Positions 1 to 8,207 of a stretch of DNA of 64,000 nt are shown here, in pieces (positions within the stretch are counted from its first letter, which is position 1; each line of letters begins with the position of its first letter). This stretch comes from Branchiibius hedensis (GTDB lineage: Bacteria; Actinomycetota; Actinomycetes; Actinomycetales; Dermatophilaceae), in the NCBI RefSeq assembly GCF_900108585.1, contig NZ_UESZ01000001.1, forward strand, positions 2,418,001-2,482,000, given 5' to 3'. The translations under genes and the position numbers were made by a program. The notes under the pieces are model-generated. The model searched no databases. It was not told the DNA's origin and saw only the letters and a program-made list of their open reading frames with translations.

Positions 1-488
1 CCGTACTCCTCACGGATCTGCGGAACCGAAGTCGGCATGGCAGGGAAGGGTTGATTGCTGAAGGCACCCTTGGCCTCTACGTCGAGGGTCGCATCTACAC
101 GAGCGGCCTTCTTGCTGTCTGGGAGTTCGACTTGTGTTCCAACGATGATGTCCTCGTTCGGGCGCGAGAAGGACTCAACCTGGCTTTCGCTTGCCAGGAT
201 CGCCCCGCTGGCGTCAAGGAGGTTGAAGTTCACGGTCACCGTCTGCCCAACGTACGACGTGTTGTTGTGTACGACGGCCGCCACCCACGCGTACTTCCCC
301 GACTGCCCAAAGCCAGATTCCTTGAGAGTGCCGAGCAGCTTCGGTGCCGTGCTGGCCACCGAAGCGCCGGAACTGGTGCTCGAAGAACCTTCACTGCCGA
401 GACTCGTGTTCGAACTGCACGCCCCCAGCGACACGACTAATGCGAGCGAGACTGCTGCAGACGCCAGCATCCGCACACTGCCCACCAC
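1..488 (-). CDS. Secreted lipoprotein, 3' end outside the window
   Basis: The reading frame is open to the window edge, so the C-terminus is missing. It starts at GTG 488 (a G-rich run about 10 nt upstream may serve as ribosome site) or at ATG 470. The protein begins with a lipoprotein signal peptide: an arginine-containing start, a hydrophobic stretch and a lipobox ending LGAC. A Ser/Thr-rich linker follows, then a beta-rich domain with a phrase NFNLLDASGAIL typical of FxLYD/DUF4352-like extracellular domains. It should be anchored to the outer face of the cytoplasmic membrane; the ligand is unknown. An insertion sequence lies only 28 bp upstream of the start and probably separates the gene from its native promoter. 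Confidence 0.75.
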   Translation of the reverse strand, partial: MVGSVRMLASAAVSLALVVSLGACSSNTSLGSEGSSSTSSGASVASTAPKLLGTLKESGFGQSGKYAWVAAVVHNNTSYVGQTVTVNFNLLDASGAILASESQVESFSRPNEDIIVGTQVELPDSKKAARVDATLDVEAKGAFSNQPFPAMPTSVPQIREEY

Positions 489-521
489 CGCGCTGAGCCC
501 CCCTGTCGATCCGTGCCTAGT

Positions 522-1621
522 TGTACTGCCCCGGGACGTTAGGAACGGTTCTCGGCCTGTCGGCGTGACTTGAGGAAGACCTCCGGGTGAGGTGTGAAGC
601 GACGAAGCAAACACATCCCCAAACCCGGAGGTCCTCATGGTCCACGCTAATGCCCCGCTTTCTGCGACTGGTCGCCTGCGCCTGGCGCGGTGCGTGGTGG
701 ACGATGGGTGGCCGTTGCGGCGGGCCGCAGACCGGTTCGGGGTCTCGGTCACCACCGCGCACCGCTGGGCGGCCCGGTACCGCCAGCATGGTGCGGCGGG
801 GATGTGCGATCGTCCCAGCCGGCCCCAGTCATGTCCGCACCGCACCAGTAGGCGCCGGGAACGGCGAGTCCTGGGGTTACGGGTTTCGCGGCGGTGGGGG
901 CCGGCCCGGATCGCCTACCACCTGGGGATGAATCCGGCCACGGTGCACCGCATCCTGACCCGGTACCGGTGTCTTCGGTTGTCCTGGACGGACCCGGCCA
1001 CTGGTGCCCCGGTACGGGCCGGTCGTCGAAAGGTGGTGCGCTACGAACGCGACGCCCCGGGTGATTTGGTCCACGTGGACATCAAGAAGCTGGGCCGCAT
1101 CCCCGATGGGGGTGGACACCGGGTCCATGGCCGCGCTGCGGGGAAAGCTAACTCCCGTGCTACCTCCAGCAGTGGGCGGGGGTATGCCTACCTGCACCAC
1201 GCGGTCGATGACCACTCCCGGTACGCCTACTCAGAGATCCTGGCCGATGAGAAGAAGGAGACCGCGACCGCGTTCATGCAACGGGCGGTGGCGCACTTCG
1301 CGCAGGTCGGGATCACCACGGACCGGGTGATGACCGACAACGGGTCCTGTTACCGCTCCCACCTATTCCGGAACATGCTGCAGGACCATGGGATCACCCA
1401 TAAACGCACCCGCCCCTACACCCCGAAAACCAACGGGAAAGTCGAGCGGTTCAACCGGACCCTGACCGAGGAGTGGGCCTACGCCCGCCCCTACACCAGC
1501 GAGACCGAACGCGCCGCCGCGTACGAGGACTTCCTGCACATCTACAATCACCACCGCGCACACACCGCGCTCAAAGGTGGCTCACCCGCAGACCGCGTAC
1601 CCAACCTGGCGGGGCACTACA
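522..1621 (+). mobile_element. IS481-family insertion sequence, copy A
   Basis: This 1100-bp element is bounded by imperfect inverted ends, TGTACTGCCCCG at the left and CGGGGCACTACA at the right. It is flanked by a 6-bp direct repeat CCTAGT (516-521 and 1622-1627). The target fits NCTAGN, the site known for IS481. It carries one transposase gene. Copies B (2919-4018) and C (29699-30798) have the same length and encode identical proteins apart from the last residue, so spread was recent. Confidence 0.95.
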
Positions 1622-1626
1622 CCTAG
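637..1626 (+). CDS. IS481-family DDE transposase, copy A
   Basis: This 329-aa transposase has an N-terminal helix-turn-helix region (about 15-60) with a second HTH near residues 85-110, followed by an rve/RNase H-fold integrase core. The catalytic triad is visible: Asp in HVDIKK, Asp in MTDNGSCY and Glu in KVERFNRTL. The element itself has no stop codon for this frame. The frame crosses the right IS end and stops at TAG inside the duplicated CTAG target (1624-1626). The last residue (Thr here, Ser in copy C) is therefore set by the target base. Confidence 0.95.
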   Translation: MVHANAPLSATGRLRLARCVVDDGWPLRRAADRFGVSVTTAHRWAARYRQHGAAGMCDRPSRPQSCPHRTSRRRERRVLGLRVSRRWGPARIAYHLGMNPATVHRILTRYRCLRLSWTDPATGAPVRAGRRKVVRYERDAPGDLVHVDIKKLGRIPDGGGHRVHGRAAGKANSRATSSSGRGYAYLHHAVDDHSRYAYSEILADEKKETATAFMQRAVAHFAQVGITTDRVMTDNGSCYRSHLFRNMLQDHGITHKRTRPYTPKTNGKVERFNRTLTEEWAYARPYTSETERAAAYEDFLHIYNHHRAHTALKGGSPADRVPNLAGHYT

Positions 1627-1703
1627 TCACCGCACCCTACTGCCATATGGGCATGTTGGTGACGGTTGGGATGGCGCATCGACTCGGTACATCAACCCAA
1701 GTT

Positions 1704-1719
1704 AGTACCTTTTGGTACT
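1704..1719. promoter_or_regulatory. Inverted repeat upstream of the RHH gene, possible operator
   Basis: AGTACC and GGTACT form perfect 6-bp arms separated by TTTT, 60 bp upstream of the ribbon-helix-helix start codon. A TTGACC at 1720-1725 could be the -35 element. Small RHH proteins usually bind such palindromes to repress their own operon, so autoregulation is the likely role. The -10 box is unclear. Confidence 0.45.
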
Positions 1720-1778
1720 TTGACCCGTGAGGTGATATGGTTCTACCAGTCCCAGCCACTACGCAAGGATGGTGTGCC

Positions 1779-2045
1779 ATGTCCACCGCCACCACGGTTT
1801 CCCCCATCAAGGTCTCAGCCCAGACTGACAACCTGATCTCCCACGCGGCCCACTTCATGTCTGTCTCCAAGAAGGCTGTCGTCGAGGAGGCCATTCGCGA
1901 GTACATCGCCAATCACCGCGATGACATTCAGTCCGGGGTTCGCGACGCAATCACCCAACTCGATGGCTCCACCGCATCTGCAGTCTCGCTACTCAGTGGA
2001 CTGTCTGCTGAAGAGCTCGACGACGTCGGTGGCCTTCCCTCCTAA
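1779..2045 (+). CDS. Ribbon-helix-helix (CopG/ParD-like) protein, candidate antitoxin
   Basis: This 88-aa protein has a short beta strand (PIKVSAQ) followed by two helices containing the pattern SVSKKAVVEEAIREYI, as in CopG/MetJ-type RHH DNA-binding proteins. The remaining half is acidic and may wrap around a partner. The ATG at 1779 is preferred over an in-frame upstream ATG at 1737 because the extra 14 residues look non-conserved. The stop overlaps the next gene by 17 nt, which implies translational coupling. By analogy with type II toxin-antitoxin operons it would neutralise its neighbour and repress the operon. The cassette sits between two IS copies. Confidence 0.65.
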   Translation: MSTATTVSPIKVSAQTDNLISHAAHFMSVSKKAVVEEAIREYIANHRDDIQSGVRDAITQLDGSTASAVSLLSGLSAEELDDVGGLPS

Positions 2046-2910
2046 AACTGCCCTACAAACGGATCCTGAGTGGCATCTGCCGCTTAGGATCCGTTTGTAT
2101 GACGCAGCACTGGGCGTGCGCCCGACGAAAGCTTGCTTAGATGAGTTGAGGATCGACCCCCCGACTATCGACGTACACTTACATGATTTGGACATTCCAC
2201 CGATTCCGGCGGCTCAGTCGTTTCCGGAAGCCCTCGAGACTGGCGGCGTCAAGCGAGTCACCTCCTTGAAGGACCGTGTGTGGTTCAAACTCAAGACCAC
2301 CCGCTGGCGAGGTGCCGTCGTCCGGCTGACCGATAGTGACTTGGCGGCAGAGGACGGTGCGTCCTTACACCCCCTGAGTGCGACCTCACGCTGGTGGCTC
2401 GCCGCGGTTGGCATCCGCGAGGAAGGTGCGCAGCGGGATTTCTACCGAAAGATCACGTCTGCGAGTTCATGCCCCAAGACACCGCAAAAACCGGACGGCA
2501 TCGATACCGACTACCTTCTGCCGTCAGCCTGGGACCGCAAGCGAGTCGCCGCCGAGCACGCCTACGCCCAACGCATCGTCTTCGAACGGTTCATGCTTGA
2601 AGCAGCGGCCAAGAGTTTGCGCAGTGGAAAAGTAATCACCGCCAAGTTTGCGCTTTTCTCCATTGGCTTGGTTATTCGTGCCGACCGCGGAGAACAGTAC
2701 GTCGCTTTCATTGCCGAAAACGTCTTCGATCCGCGCGCGCTGGCCGCAATGATGGATGCTTTTCCAGGGATGTCAGCCAGCGATTGGGCACCGGAACCAA
2801 ACCAAGCGTTCGGCATGAACCCGAAAATCGGCCAGATCATCTACTCGGCACCGCTACCCACAGACGTCGCTGATTCCATCCTTGATGCCGATCCCTGGAC
2901 CGAGGACTGA
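2029..2910 (+). CDS. Unrecognised 293-aa protein, candidate toxin partner of the RHH protein
   Basis: I do not recognise this family. The reading frame is open from 1921, but the part inside the RHH gene looks like out-of-frame translation, so GTG 2029 is the best start. It has mixed charge, no signal peptide and no membrane segment. Notable blocks are VWFKLKTTRWRGAVVRL near residue 85, a Trp-rich SRWWLAAVGI near 125, and AYAQRIVFERFMLEAAAKSL near 180. The 17-nt overlap with a small RHH gene suggests a toxin-antitoxin-like pair, though 293 aa is long for a toxin. IS copy B begins 9 bp after the stop and leaves the gene intact. Confidence 0.5.
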   Translation: MAFPPKTALQTDPEWHLPLRIRLYDAALGVRPTKACLDELRIDPPTIDVHLHDLDIPPIPAAQSFPEALETGGVKRVTSLKDRVWFKLKTTRWRGAVVRLTDSDLAAEDGASLHPLSATSRWWLAAVGIREEGAQRDFYRKITSASSCPKTPQKPDGIDTDYLLPSAWDRKRVAAEHAYAQRIVFERFMLEAAAKSLRSGKVITAKFALFSIGLVIRADRGEQYVAFIAENVFDPRALAAMMDAFPGMSASDWAPEPNQAFGMNPKIGQIIYSAPLPTDVADSILDADPWTED

Positions 2911-2918
2911 GCCCTAGC

Positions 2919-4018
2919 TGTACTGCCCCGGGACGTTAGGAACGGTTCTCGGCCTGTCGGCGTGACTTGAGGAAGACCTCCGGGTGAGGTGTGAAGCGAC
3001 GAAGCAAACACATCCCCAAACCCGGAGGTCCTCATGGTCCACGCTAATGCCCCGCTTTCTGCGACTGGTCGCCTGCGCCTGGCGCGGTGCGTGGTGGACG
3101 ATGGGTGGCCGTTGCGGCGGGCCGCAGACCGGTTCGGGGTCTCGGTCACCACCGCGCACCGCTGGGCGGCCCGGTACCGCCAGCATGGTGCGGCGGGGAT
3201 GTGCGATCGTCCCAGCCGGCCCCAGTCATGTCCGCACCGCACCAGTAGGCGCCGGGAACGGCGAGTCCTGGGGTTACGGGTTTCGCGGCGGTGGGGGCCG
3301 GCCCGGATCGCCTACCACCTGGGGATGAATCCGGCCACGGTGCACCGCATCCTGACCCGGTACCGGTGTCTTCGGTTGTCCTGGACGGACCCGGCCACTG
3401 GTGCCCCGGTACGGGCCGGTCGTCGAAAGGTGGTGCGCTACGAACGCGACGCCCCGGGTGATTTGGTCCACGTGGACATCAAGAAGCTGGGCCGCATCCC
3501 CGATGGGGGTGGACACCGGGTCCATGGCCGCGCTGCGGGGAAAGCTAACTCCCGTGCTACCTCCAGCAGTGGGCGGGGGTATGCCTACCTGCACCACGCG
3601 GTCGATGACCACTCCCGGTACGCCTACTCAGAGATCCTGGCCGATGAGAAGAAGGAGACCGCGACCGCGTTCATGCAACGGGCGGTGGCGCACTTCGCGC
3701 AGGTCGGGATCACCACGGACCGGGTGATGACCGACAACGGGTCCTGTTACCGCTCCCACCTATTCCGGAACATGCTGCAGGACCATGGGATCACCCATAA
3801 ACGCACCCGCCCCTACACCCCGAAAACCAACGGGAAAGTCGAGCGGTTCAACCGGACCCTGACCGAGGAGTGGGCCTACGCCCGCCCCTACACCAGCGAG
3901 ACCGAACGCGCCGCCGCGTACGAGGACTTCCTGCACATCTACAATCACCACCGCGCACACACCGCGCTCAAAGGTGGCTCACCCGCAGACCGCGTACCCA
4001 ACCTGGCGGGGCACTACA
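2919..4018 (+). mobile_element. IS481-family insertion sequence, copy B
   Basis: This is a second 1100-bp copy in the same orientation as copy A, with identical ends. It has its own target duplication CCTAGC at 2913-2918 and 4019-4024. Because the duplications of A and B differ and each flanks a single copy, the two inserted independently rather than moving as a composite transposon. Confidence 0.95.
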
Positions 4019-4023
4019 CCTAG
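3034..4023 (+). CDS. IS481-family DDE transposase, copy B
   Basis: The 329-aa product is identical to that of copy A, with intact HTH regions and DDE triad. As in copy A, the frame leaves the IS and terminates at the TAG of the duplicated target (4021-4023). Nothing suggests inactivation. It lies 18 bp before the 3' end of the convergent EcsC-like gene, which it does not disrupt. Confidence 0.95.
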   Translation: MVHANAPLSATGRLRLARCVVDDGWPLRRAADRFGVSVTTAHRWAARYRQHGAAGMCDRPSRPQSCPHRTSRRRERRVLGLRVSRRWGPARIAYHLGMNPATVHRILTRYRCLRLSWTDPATGAPVRAGRRKVVRYERDAPGDLVHVDIKKLGRIPDGGGHRVHGRAAGKANSRATSSSGRGYAYLHHAVDDHSRYAYSEILADEKKETATAFMQRAVAHFAQVGITTDRVMTDNGSCYRSHLFRNMLQDHGITHKRTRPYTPKTNGKVERFNRTLTEEWAYARPYTSETERAAAYEDFLHIYNHHRAHTALKGGSPADRVPNLAGHYT

Positions 4024-4041
4024 CCACCTGCCCCGGTGGGA

Positions 4042-4812
4042 CTAGCCTCCCTCGGCACCGTCATCCACGTAGCGGGGGTTCAACACCGTATCCGGCCCGA
4101 CTGGGCCGGAATCGCGCAGGTCCACCATCGATGCGAGATGCACTGGCCAGGTTTCTGGTGCGGGCCCGAATGCGCGCTTCGCGCTTCGGATCGTGAAGCG
4201 AGCGAATGCCGCATTGCCGACACCCCCAATGGCGGCGCCTACACCGAAGGGCACCTGCTTCCCCAGCACGAGCACTCCTTGCTTTGTGCCATACTTGGTG
4301 ACGAAATTGTGGCCTAAAACCTTATTCACCTGCTTAATGCTGGACATAGGTATGGCTTGAACGACCTTGTTCGCCCAGTGGGCGCCCGTGCGACCTGCGA
4401 CCTTCTGGACGGACTGCGCTCCCGCATCTCCCAAGAGAACTCCCATGAGAAGCGTCCGCCGTCGATCCATGTCGTGAATGGGGATCCCATGCACCTCCGC
4501 GACGGCGAAGACGTACAGTGAGGCAAACGACATGTACCCCGCTACATCGCCAGCCGCGAATGCGAGCGACATCGGCGTGTTCACCCCTGGGGCAATGGCC
4601 GACGCACCGACTGCAGCACCGGTTCCAGCCACCGTGGCGGTGAATCGTCTGCCCAGGGCGTCAATTATCTGCTCTGGCGTCGCGTCAGGACGGCGCCGCC
4701 GTGACTGCTGGATGTGAGCGATCAGGACTGGTCGGGACACCTTTACCGCTCCGTCTAAGCCGGCGCTCAACGATTTCGTGACCGCTTTTCGCGCACCATC
4801 ACTGCTCGGCAT
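4042..4812 (-). CDS. EcsC-like family protein, last gene of the defence operon
   Basis: This 256-aa protein has an Ala/Gly-rich central region with weakly hydrophobic helices (GAAVGASAIAPGVNTPMSLA, then a stretch around VAGYMSFASLYVFAVAEVHG). Near the C-terminus it has VPFGVGAAIGGVGNAAFARF, the type of Gly-rich segment seen in EcsC-domain proteins. Family function is poorly known; some are linked to membranes. It follows the DUF499 gene by 19 bp, so it is probably co-transcribed with the helicase-methylase-ATPase genes and may be a membrane-acting accessory. The assignment rests on pattern similarity only. IS copy B ends 23 bp beyond its stop codon. Confidence 0.55.
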   Translation of the reverse strand: MPSSDGARKAVTKSLSAGLDGAVKVSRPVLIAHIQQSRRRRPDATPEQIIDALGRRFTATVAGTGAAVGASAIAPGVNTPMSLAFAAGDVAGYMSFASLYVFAVAEVHGIPIHDMDRRRTLLMGVLLGDAGAQSVQKVAGRTGAHWANKVVQAIPMSSIKQVNKVLGHNFVTKYGTKQGVLVLGKQVPFGVGAAIGGVGNAAFARFTIRSAKRAFGPAPETWPVHLASMVDLRDSGPVGPDTVLNPRYVDDGAEGG

Positions 4813-4831
4813 GTCTACCCGCTCCCTATGC

Positions 4832-7800
4832 CTAGTCTTTCTCGAAGCCAGATTGTTCGAACTTCAGATTCGTCGCGTTCTCCGACACCGTGCGGATGCT
4901 CTTCTCCCCGAAGCCGGCGGCGTTGTTCGCTTCGATCTCGATACGAACCGTCAGTTCCGTGCCTGTGGCCTCACGCAGGCGCGCGATGATCTCTTCCGCA
5001 ACATCTTTAAAATCCATCGCGATCTTGTCGGAATTCAGGGTCTTCACCCCGTAGAACCGCGTCTTGAGATCGGGCCGGTAAACGTCCACGCTGCCGGGGC
5101 TGGCTGGCGCGGAGCCGAGTGGACTGTGCGCGTCGACGAGCTCGGCAACGTTCGTCTCTGTCGGGCTCGCTACGGAGTCGAGTTCAATCTGAGCGGCAGC
5201 GACATCCGGCTTCACCAAAAGCAGCGAGTCCGTCGTGGCCGGCGGCATAGCCTTGCTGTCCGGGCTTGGGTGCCACAGCCCGACGTACCGTCCCGCGACT
5301 TCGTCGTATCCGGTCGCAAGCGCGAACGCATCTGTTTGCCACAGCATCGGCATATCAACGACTCCGGCGCCGAGCACTGCGCGATCCCGGAGCCGGGGCA
5401 TATACGGATACTGCGCATATAAACCCCACAGAGTGCCCAGGGATACATGGCCGTCCGCCCAGATTTGGGGCACCTTGTCGATTGCCAGCCGGATCGTTGC
5501 CGCGGCTTGCCTCGTTGACAGGTCGCCATCGTTGCCGAGCCGCCGAGAAACGCGCTCAGCGAGCGAATCACCCTGCCCCTCTACCTTCGTCTCCCTGATC
5601 ACGAATGGAGAGCTGGGATCAGGCTGCGCCGGCACGAGCGCCCAGGTGAAGGTTTGCAGCAGCCGACCCGTCGCGGTCTGATCTGCCTGATCACGACGCT
5701 GAGCAGCCTGGTTCCTCTGATTCTGCGTCAGGTCCAGGTCCGACTCATTTTCTAGGACGTTTTTCCACCCCAGGTAATCGCGAGTGGCCGAGTCAAGTTC
5801 CGCGAGCCGCGCTTCGTCCGCAGCCAGGTAGACGACCATGTTTCTATTCGCCCTATTGGCGGTCCCTCGATGTTCAGTCGCTTTCTGGGCAAACGTCTTA
5901 GCGTCCGAGTCAGACTTTGCCTTGTGCGCCACTTTCGGATGAAGGATGACCAATCGTGCTTCATCAGTGTCGGGGATGTCGGCGTTGCTCTCCGGGCAGA
6001 CGTGCACTCCGGTGAACCCACCGCGGCTGCGTCCCTGCCCTTGAAGGCGCCGGACGATGTCTGCCCAGACATCCTCCTTGTGCAAACGCTCGGCTTGATC
6101 CCTCGCCGCGCGGGTGATGTTGGGTTGCACGTCGTACCAGTACTTGCCTGACCCCGAGTAGAAGTACGTCGCGCGATCACCCAACTGGGTCAGTGCGGCA
6201 TGGAAGTTGCCCGGTACGTCACCTGGGACCGCGGTTCCGAGGAACACCCGCTGGGTGCCGATACCTTTATGCGTCGAGCCAGGTGCAATTGTCGGTGCAG
6301 ACCCGAAGAAGACCGTGCGGGCGAGCCGTCTGGTGAGTGCCCGTTGGCCGAATAGCGGCTTTGCCTTGTCAATCTTCACCGGCTCGGAATTCGGTCCGTC
6401 GACATCAGCATCGATGATCGTTTTCCACGAGTCCTGCAAATACTGCGTCAGTTCCGAGTTGACGTTTGATGTCGCGAGCGGCACGGAGCCGGGCATGATC
6501 AGCGGCGAGGCGTCCTCCCCCACCCACAGCGCATGGATCACGGTGCTCATCAATCGCAGTACGCCGCGGGTGCGCTGGAACCGCTCCAGGGACGACCACT
6601 CCTCGTAGAGGGTGTCGAACAGCTCCGGGTGAATCGGGTAGGTCTGCTTGATCCGGTCCTCGTACGCCGTGTCGCGTGCCTCGCGGGGAAAGTCGTCGGT
6701 GTACTTGCGGTACATCTCCACGTAAGAGCGAGCAGTCGCGCTAATAGCTGCGAGCGCTGCGGCGTCCGCGTCTTTGAATAGGCGCTGCTTGACGATGTGA
6801 TACGCCTCGTCTGACGACGCCGGTCGCCACTGGTCGGCGACTCGACGTACGACGTTCTGGAGTCTTTTCAGCGCCTCGAGACCGTTGGCGCCACCAACCT
6901 CCTCGGCGTTCCCGACGGGAATCTTGTCAGCATCATCACCGCTTTCAGATGCGGGGATGGAGATCGCGAGCAGGACGCCAGAGGTTCCTTTGACTGCTTC
7001 GGTAAGGGACTGAGCGAAGGTGAATTGGTCATCGAACGTGCCGCCGGCGAGGTCGTCCCGACCCACCAATGAGCGGGCGTACGCAACCCACTCGTCGATC
7101 AGGATCACCGCGGGGGCGTGTGCCTTCAGTAGCTCGTGGAGGTTCTCGCCGGGGTGGGTCCGGTCGGCGTCTGCTTGCGCCACCAGCGCGAACCCCTCGG
7201 GTCCGCCGAGTTGCCAGGCTAGTTCGCCCCAGATGGTGTTGACCTGGGTTCCGTCGGCCTTCGTGACTCCTGCTGGACTGAAGTGGTTTCCGACGATTGC
7301 AACCCGGTTGACCCGCTCGCCCTGGTAACCACTTGCGAGCAACAACTCTTGTGTCGCTTGGGGAAAGTCACCGATCGGAAGGCCAGCGGCGATGTGCCAG
7401 AGCGACAGCATGGAGTGGGTCTTGCCGCCACCGAAGTTGGTTTGAAGGTTGATCACAGGGGATGCGTTGTCGTCACCCGCGAGCCGACGCACTGCCCGCC
7501 CGATGAGGTCGCTAAGACCCTCGGTGAGATACGTCCGTCTGAAGAACTCGACGGGGTTGGCGTAGTCCGCGTCTGACTCGTCACCAGTAGCGACTTTGTA
7601 CAGATCGGCCGCGAACTCCGAAGCGTGGAAGTTACCAGTCGCGACATCATCATGCGGCGGGAGAACCTCTCGCCAAGCCTTCAGACCGCCGGCCGCCTCG
7701 GGATTGTCAACGGCCGCCTTGAGCGCCTTCTTGTCGTCCTTGTCGGCGGTGACGCGACGAAGGTTCAGCCTGATGGCACGGATCTCTTCGGCTTCTTTGG

Positions 7801-8206
7801 AAGCGCCGATCAGCTTCAGGAGCCGCTCCCCGGTGTCGAGTGCACGGTAGGCGTCGTCGTCGGTAAACGTCGCATTGTGCGCCCAGTCGTTTCGGACCTC
7901 ACGCAACTCACTGGCAAAGGTCTCTCCCGTGTGGCCGACCGCCTGATTGAAGGGATACCAGCCCGGTTTATATCCCGCAGTGATGTTGCCCTCGGTGAGC
8001 ATTCGGAACTGCACCTGGGGGTCGAGAGCGTCGTAGGTCTTGCTGGCCGACGCTCCGTTCTTGACATCTTTCGCCCTGACCAGATCCGTCCAAGCGGCCC
8101 CGAGTGCAGGATCTCCTTGGCCGATAACGGCAGAAATGAAGTCGTCGAGTGCAGGCGCGACGATCTGGAACATGCGGTCGATGCGGTCGCGGTTGCTCAG
8201 TGCCAT
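4832..8206 (-). CDS. DUF499 P-loop ATPase with N-terminal Swt1/HEPN-like domain
   Basis: The 1124-aa protein begins with a helical region (1-145) resembling the Swt1-type HEPN domain, including R105-N-D-W-A-H110, which fits the R-x4-H signature of HEPN ribonucleases. The large ATPase core follows, with Walker A at 257-264 (TNFGGGKT) and Walker B at about 365-371 (AVILIDE). The middle and C-terminal regions match DUF499 architecture. DUF499 proteins are known from defence loci with DUF1156 methylases and SNF2 helicases (Hma type), where they are thought to power sensing or remodelling. The start lies 1 nt after the preceding gene's stop. The HEPN domain suggests an RNA-cutting output, but that is inference. 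Confidence 0.8.
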   Translation of the reverse strand: MALSNRDRIDRMFQIVAPALDDFISAVIGQGDPALGAAWTDLVRAKDVKNGASASKTYDALDPQVQFRMLTEGNITAGYKPGWYPFNQAVGHTGETFASELREVRNDWAHNATFTDDDAYRALDTGERLLKLIGASKEAEEIRAIRLNLRRVTADKDDKKALKAAVDNPEAAGGLKAWREVLPPHDDVATGNFHASEFAADLYKVATGDESDADYANPVEFFRRTYLTEGLSDLIGRAVRRLAGDDNASPVINLQTNFGGGKTHSMLSLWHIAAGLPIGDFPQATQELLLASGYQGERVNRVAIVGNHFSPAGVTKADGTQVNTIWGELAWQLGGPEGFALVAQADADRTHPGENLHELLKAHAPAVILIDEWVAYARSLVGRDDLAGGTFDDQFTFAQSLTEAVKGTSGVLLAISIPASESGDDADKIPVGNAEEVGGANGLEALKRLQNVVRRVADQWRPASSDEAYHIVKQRLFKDADAAALAAISATARSYVEMYRKYTDDFPREARDTAYEDRIKQTYPIHPELFDTLYEEWSSLERFQRTRGVLRLMSTVIHALWVGEDASPLIMPGSVPLATSNVNSELTQYLQDSWKTIIDADVDGPNSEPVKIDKAKPLFGQRALTRRLARTVFFGSAPTIAPGSTHKGIGTQRVFLGTAVPGDVPGNFHAALTQLGDRATYFYSGSGKYWYDVQPNITRAARDQAERLHKEDVWADIVRRLQGQGRSRGGFTGVHVCPESNADIPDTDEARLVILHPKVAHKAKSDSDAKTFAQKATEHRGTANRANRNMVVYLAADEARLAELDSATRDYLGWKNVLENESDLDLTQNQRNQAAQRRDQADQTATGRLLQTFTWALVPAQPDPSSPFVIRETKVEGQGDSLAERVSRRLGNDGDLSTRQAAATIRLAIDKVPQIWADGHVSLGTLWGLYAQYPYMPRLRDRAVLGAGVVDMPMLWQTDAFALATGYDEVAGRYVGLWHPSPDSKAMPPATTDSLLLVKPDVAAAQIELDSVASPTETNVAELVDAHSPLGSAPASPGSVDVYRPDLKTRFYGVKTLNSDKIAMDFKDVAEEIIARLREATGTELTVRIEIEANNAAGFGEKSIRTVSENATNLKFEQSGFEKD

Positions 8207-8207
8207 G

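Noticed and set aside
516-4024. IS copies A and B as the ends of a composite transposon carrying the RHH cassette
   Set aside because: Each copy has its own duplication (CCTAGT for A, CCTAGC for B), and the outermost 6-mers differ. Independent insertions explain this better.
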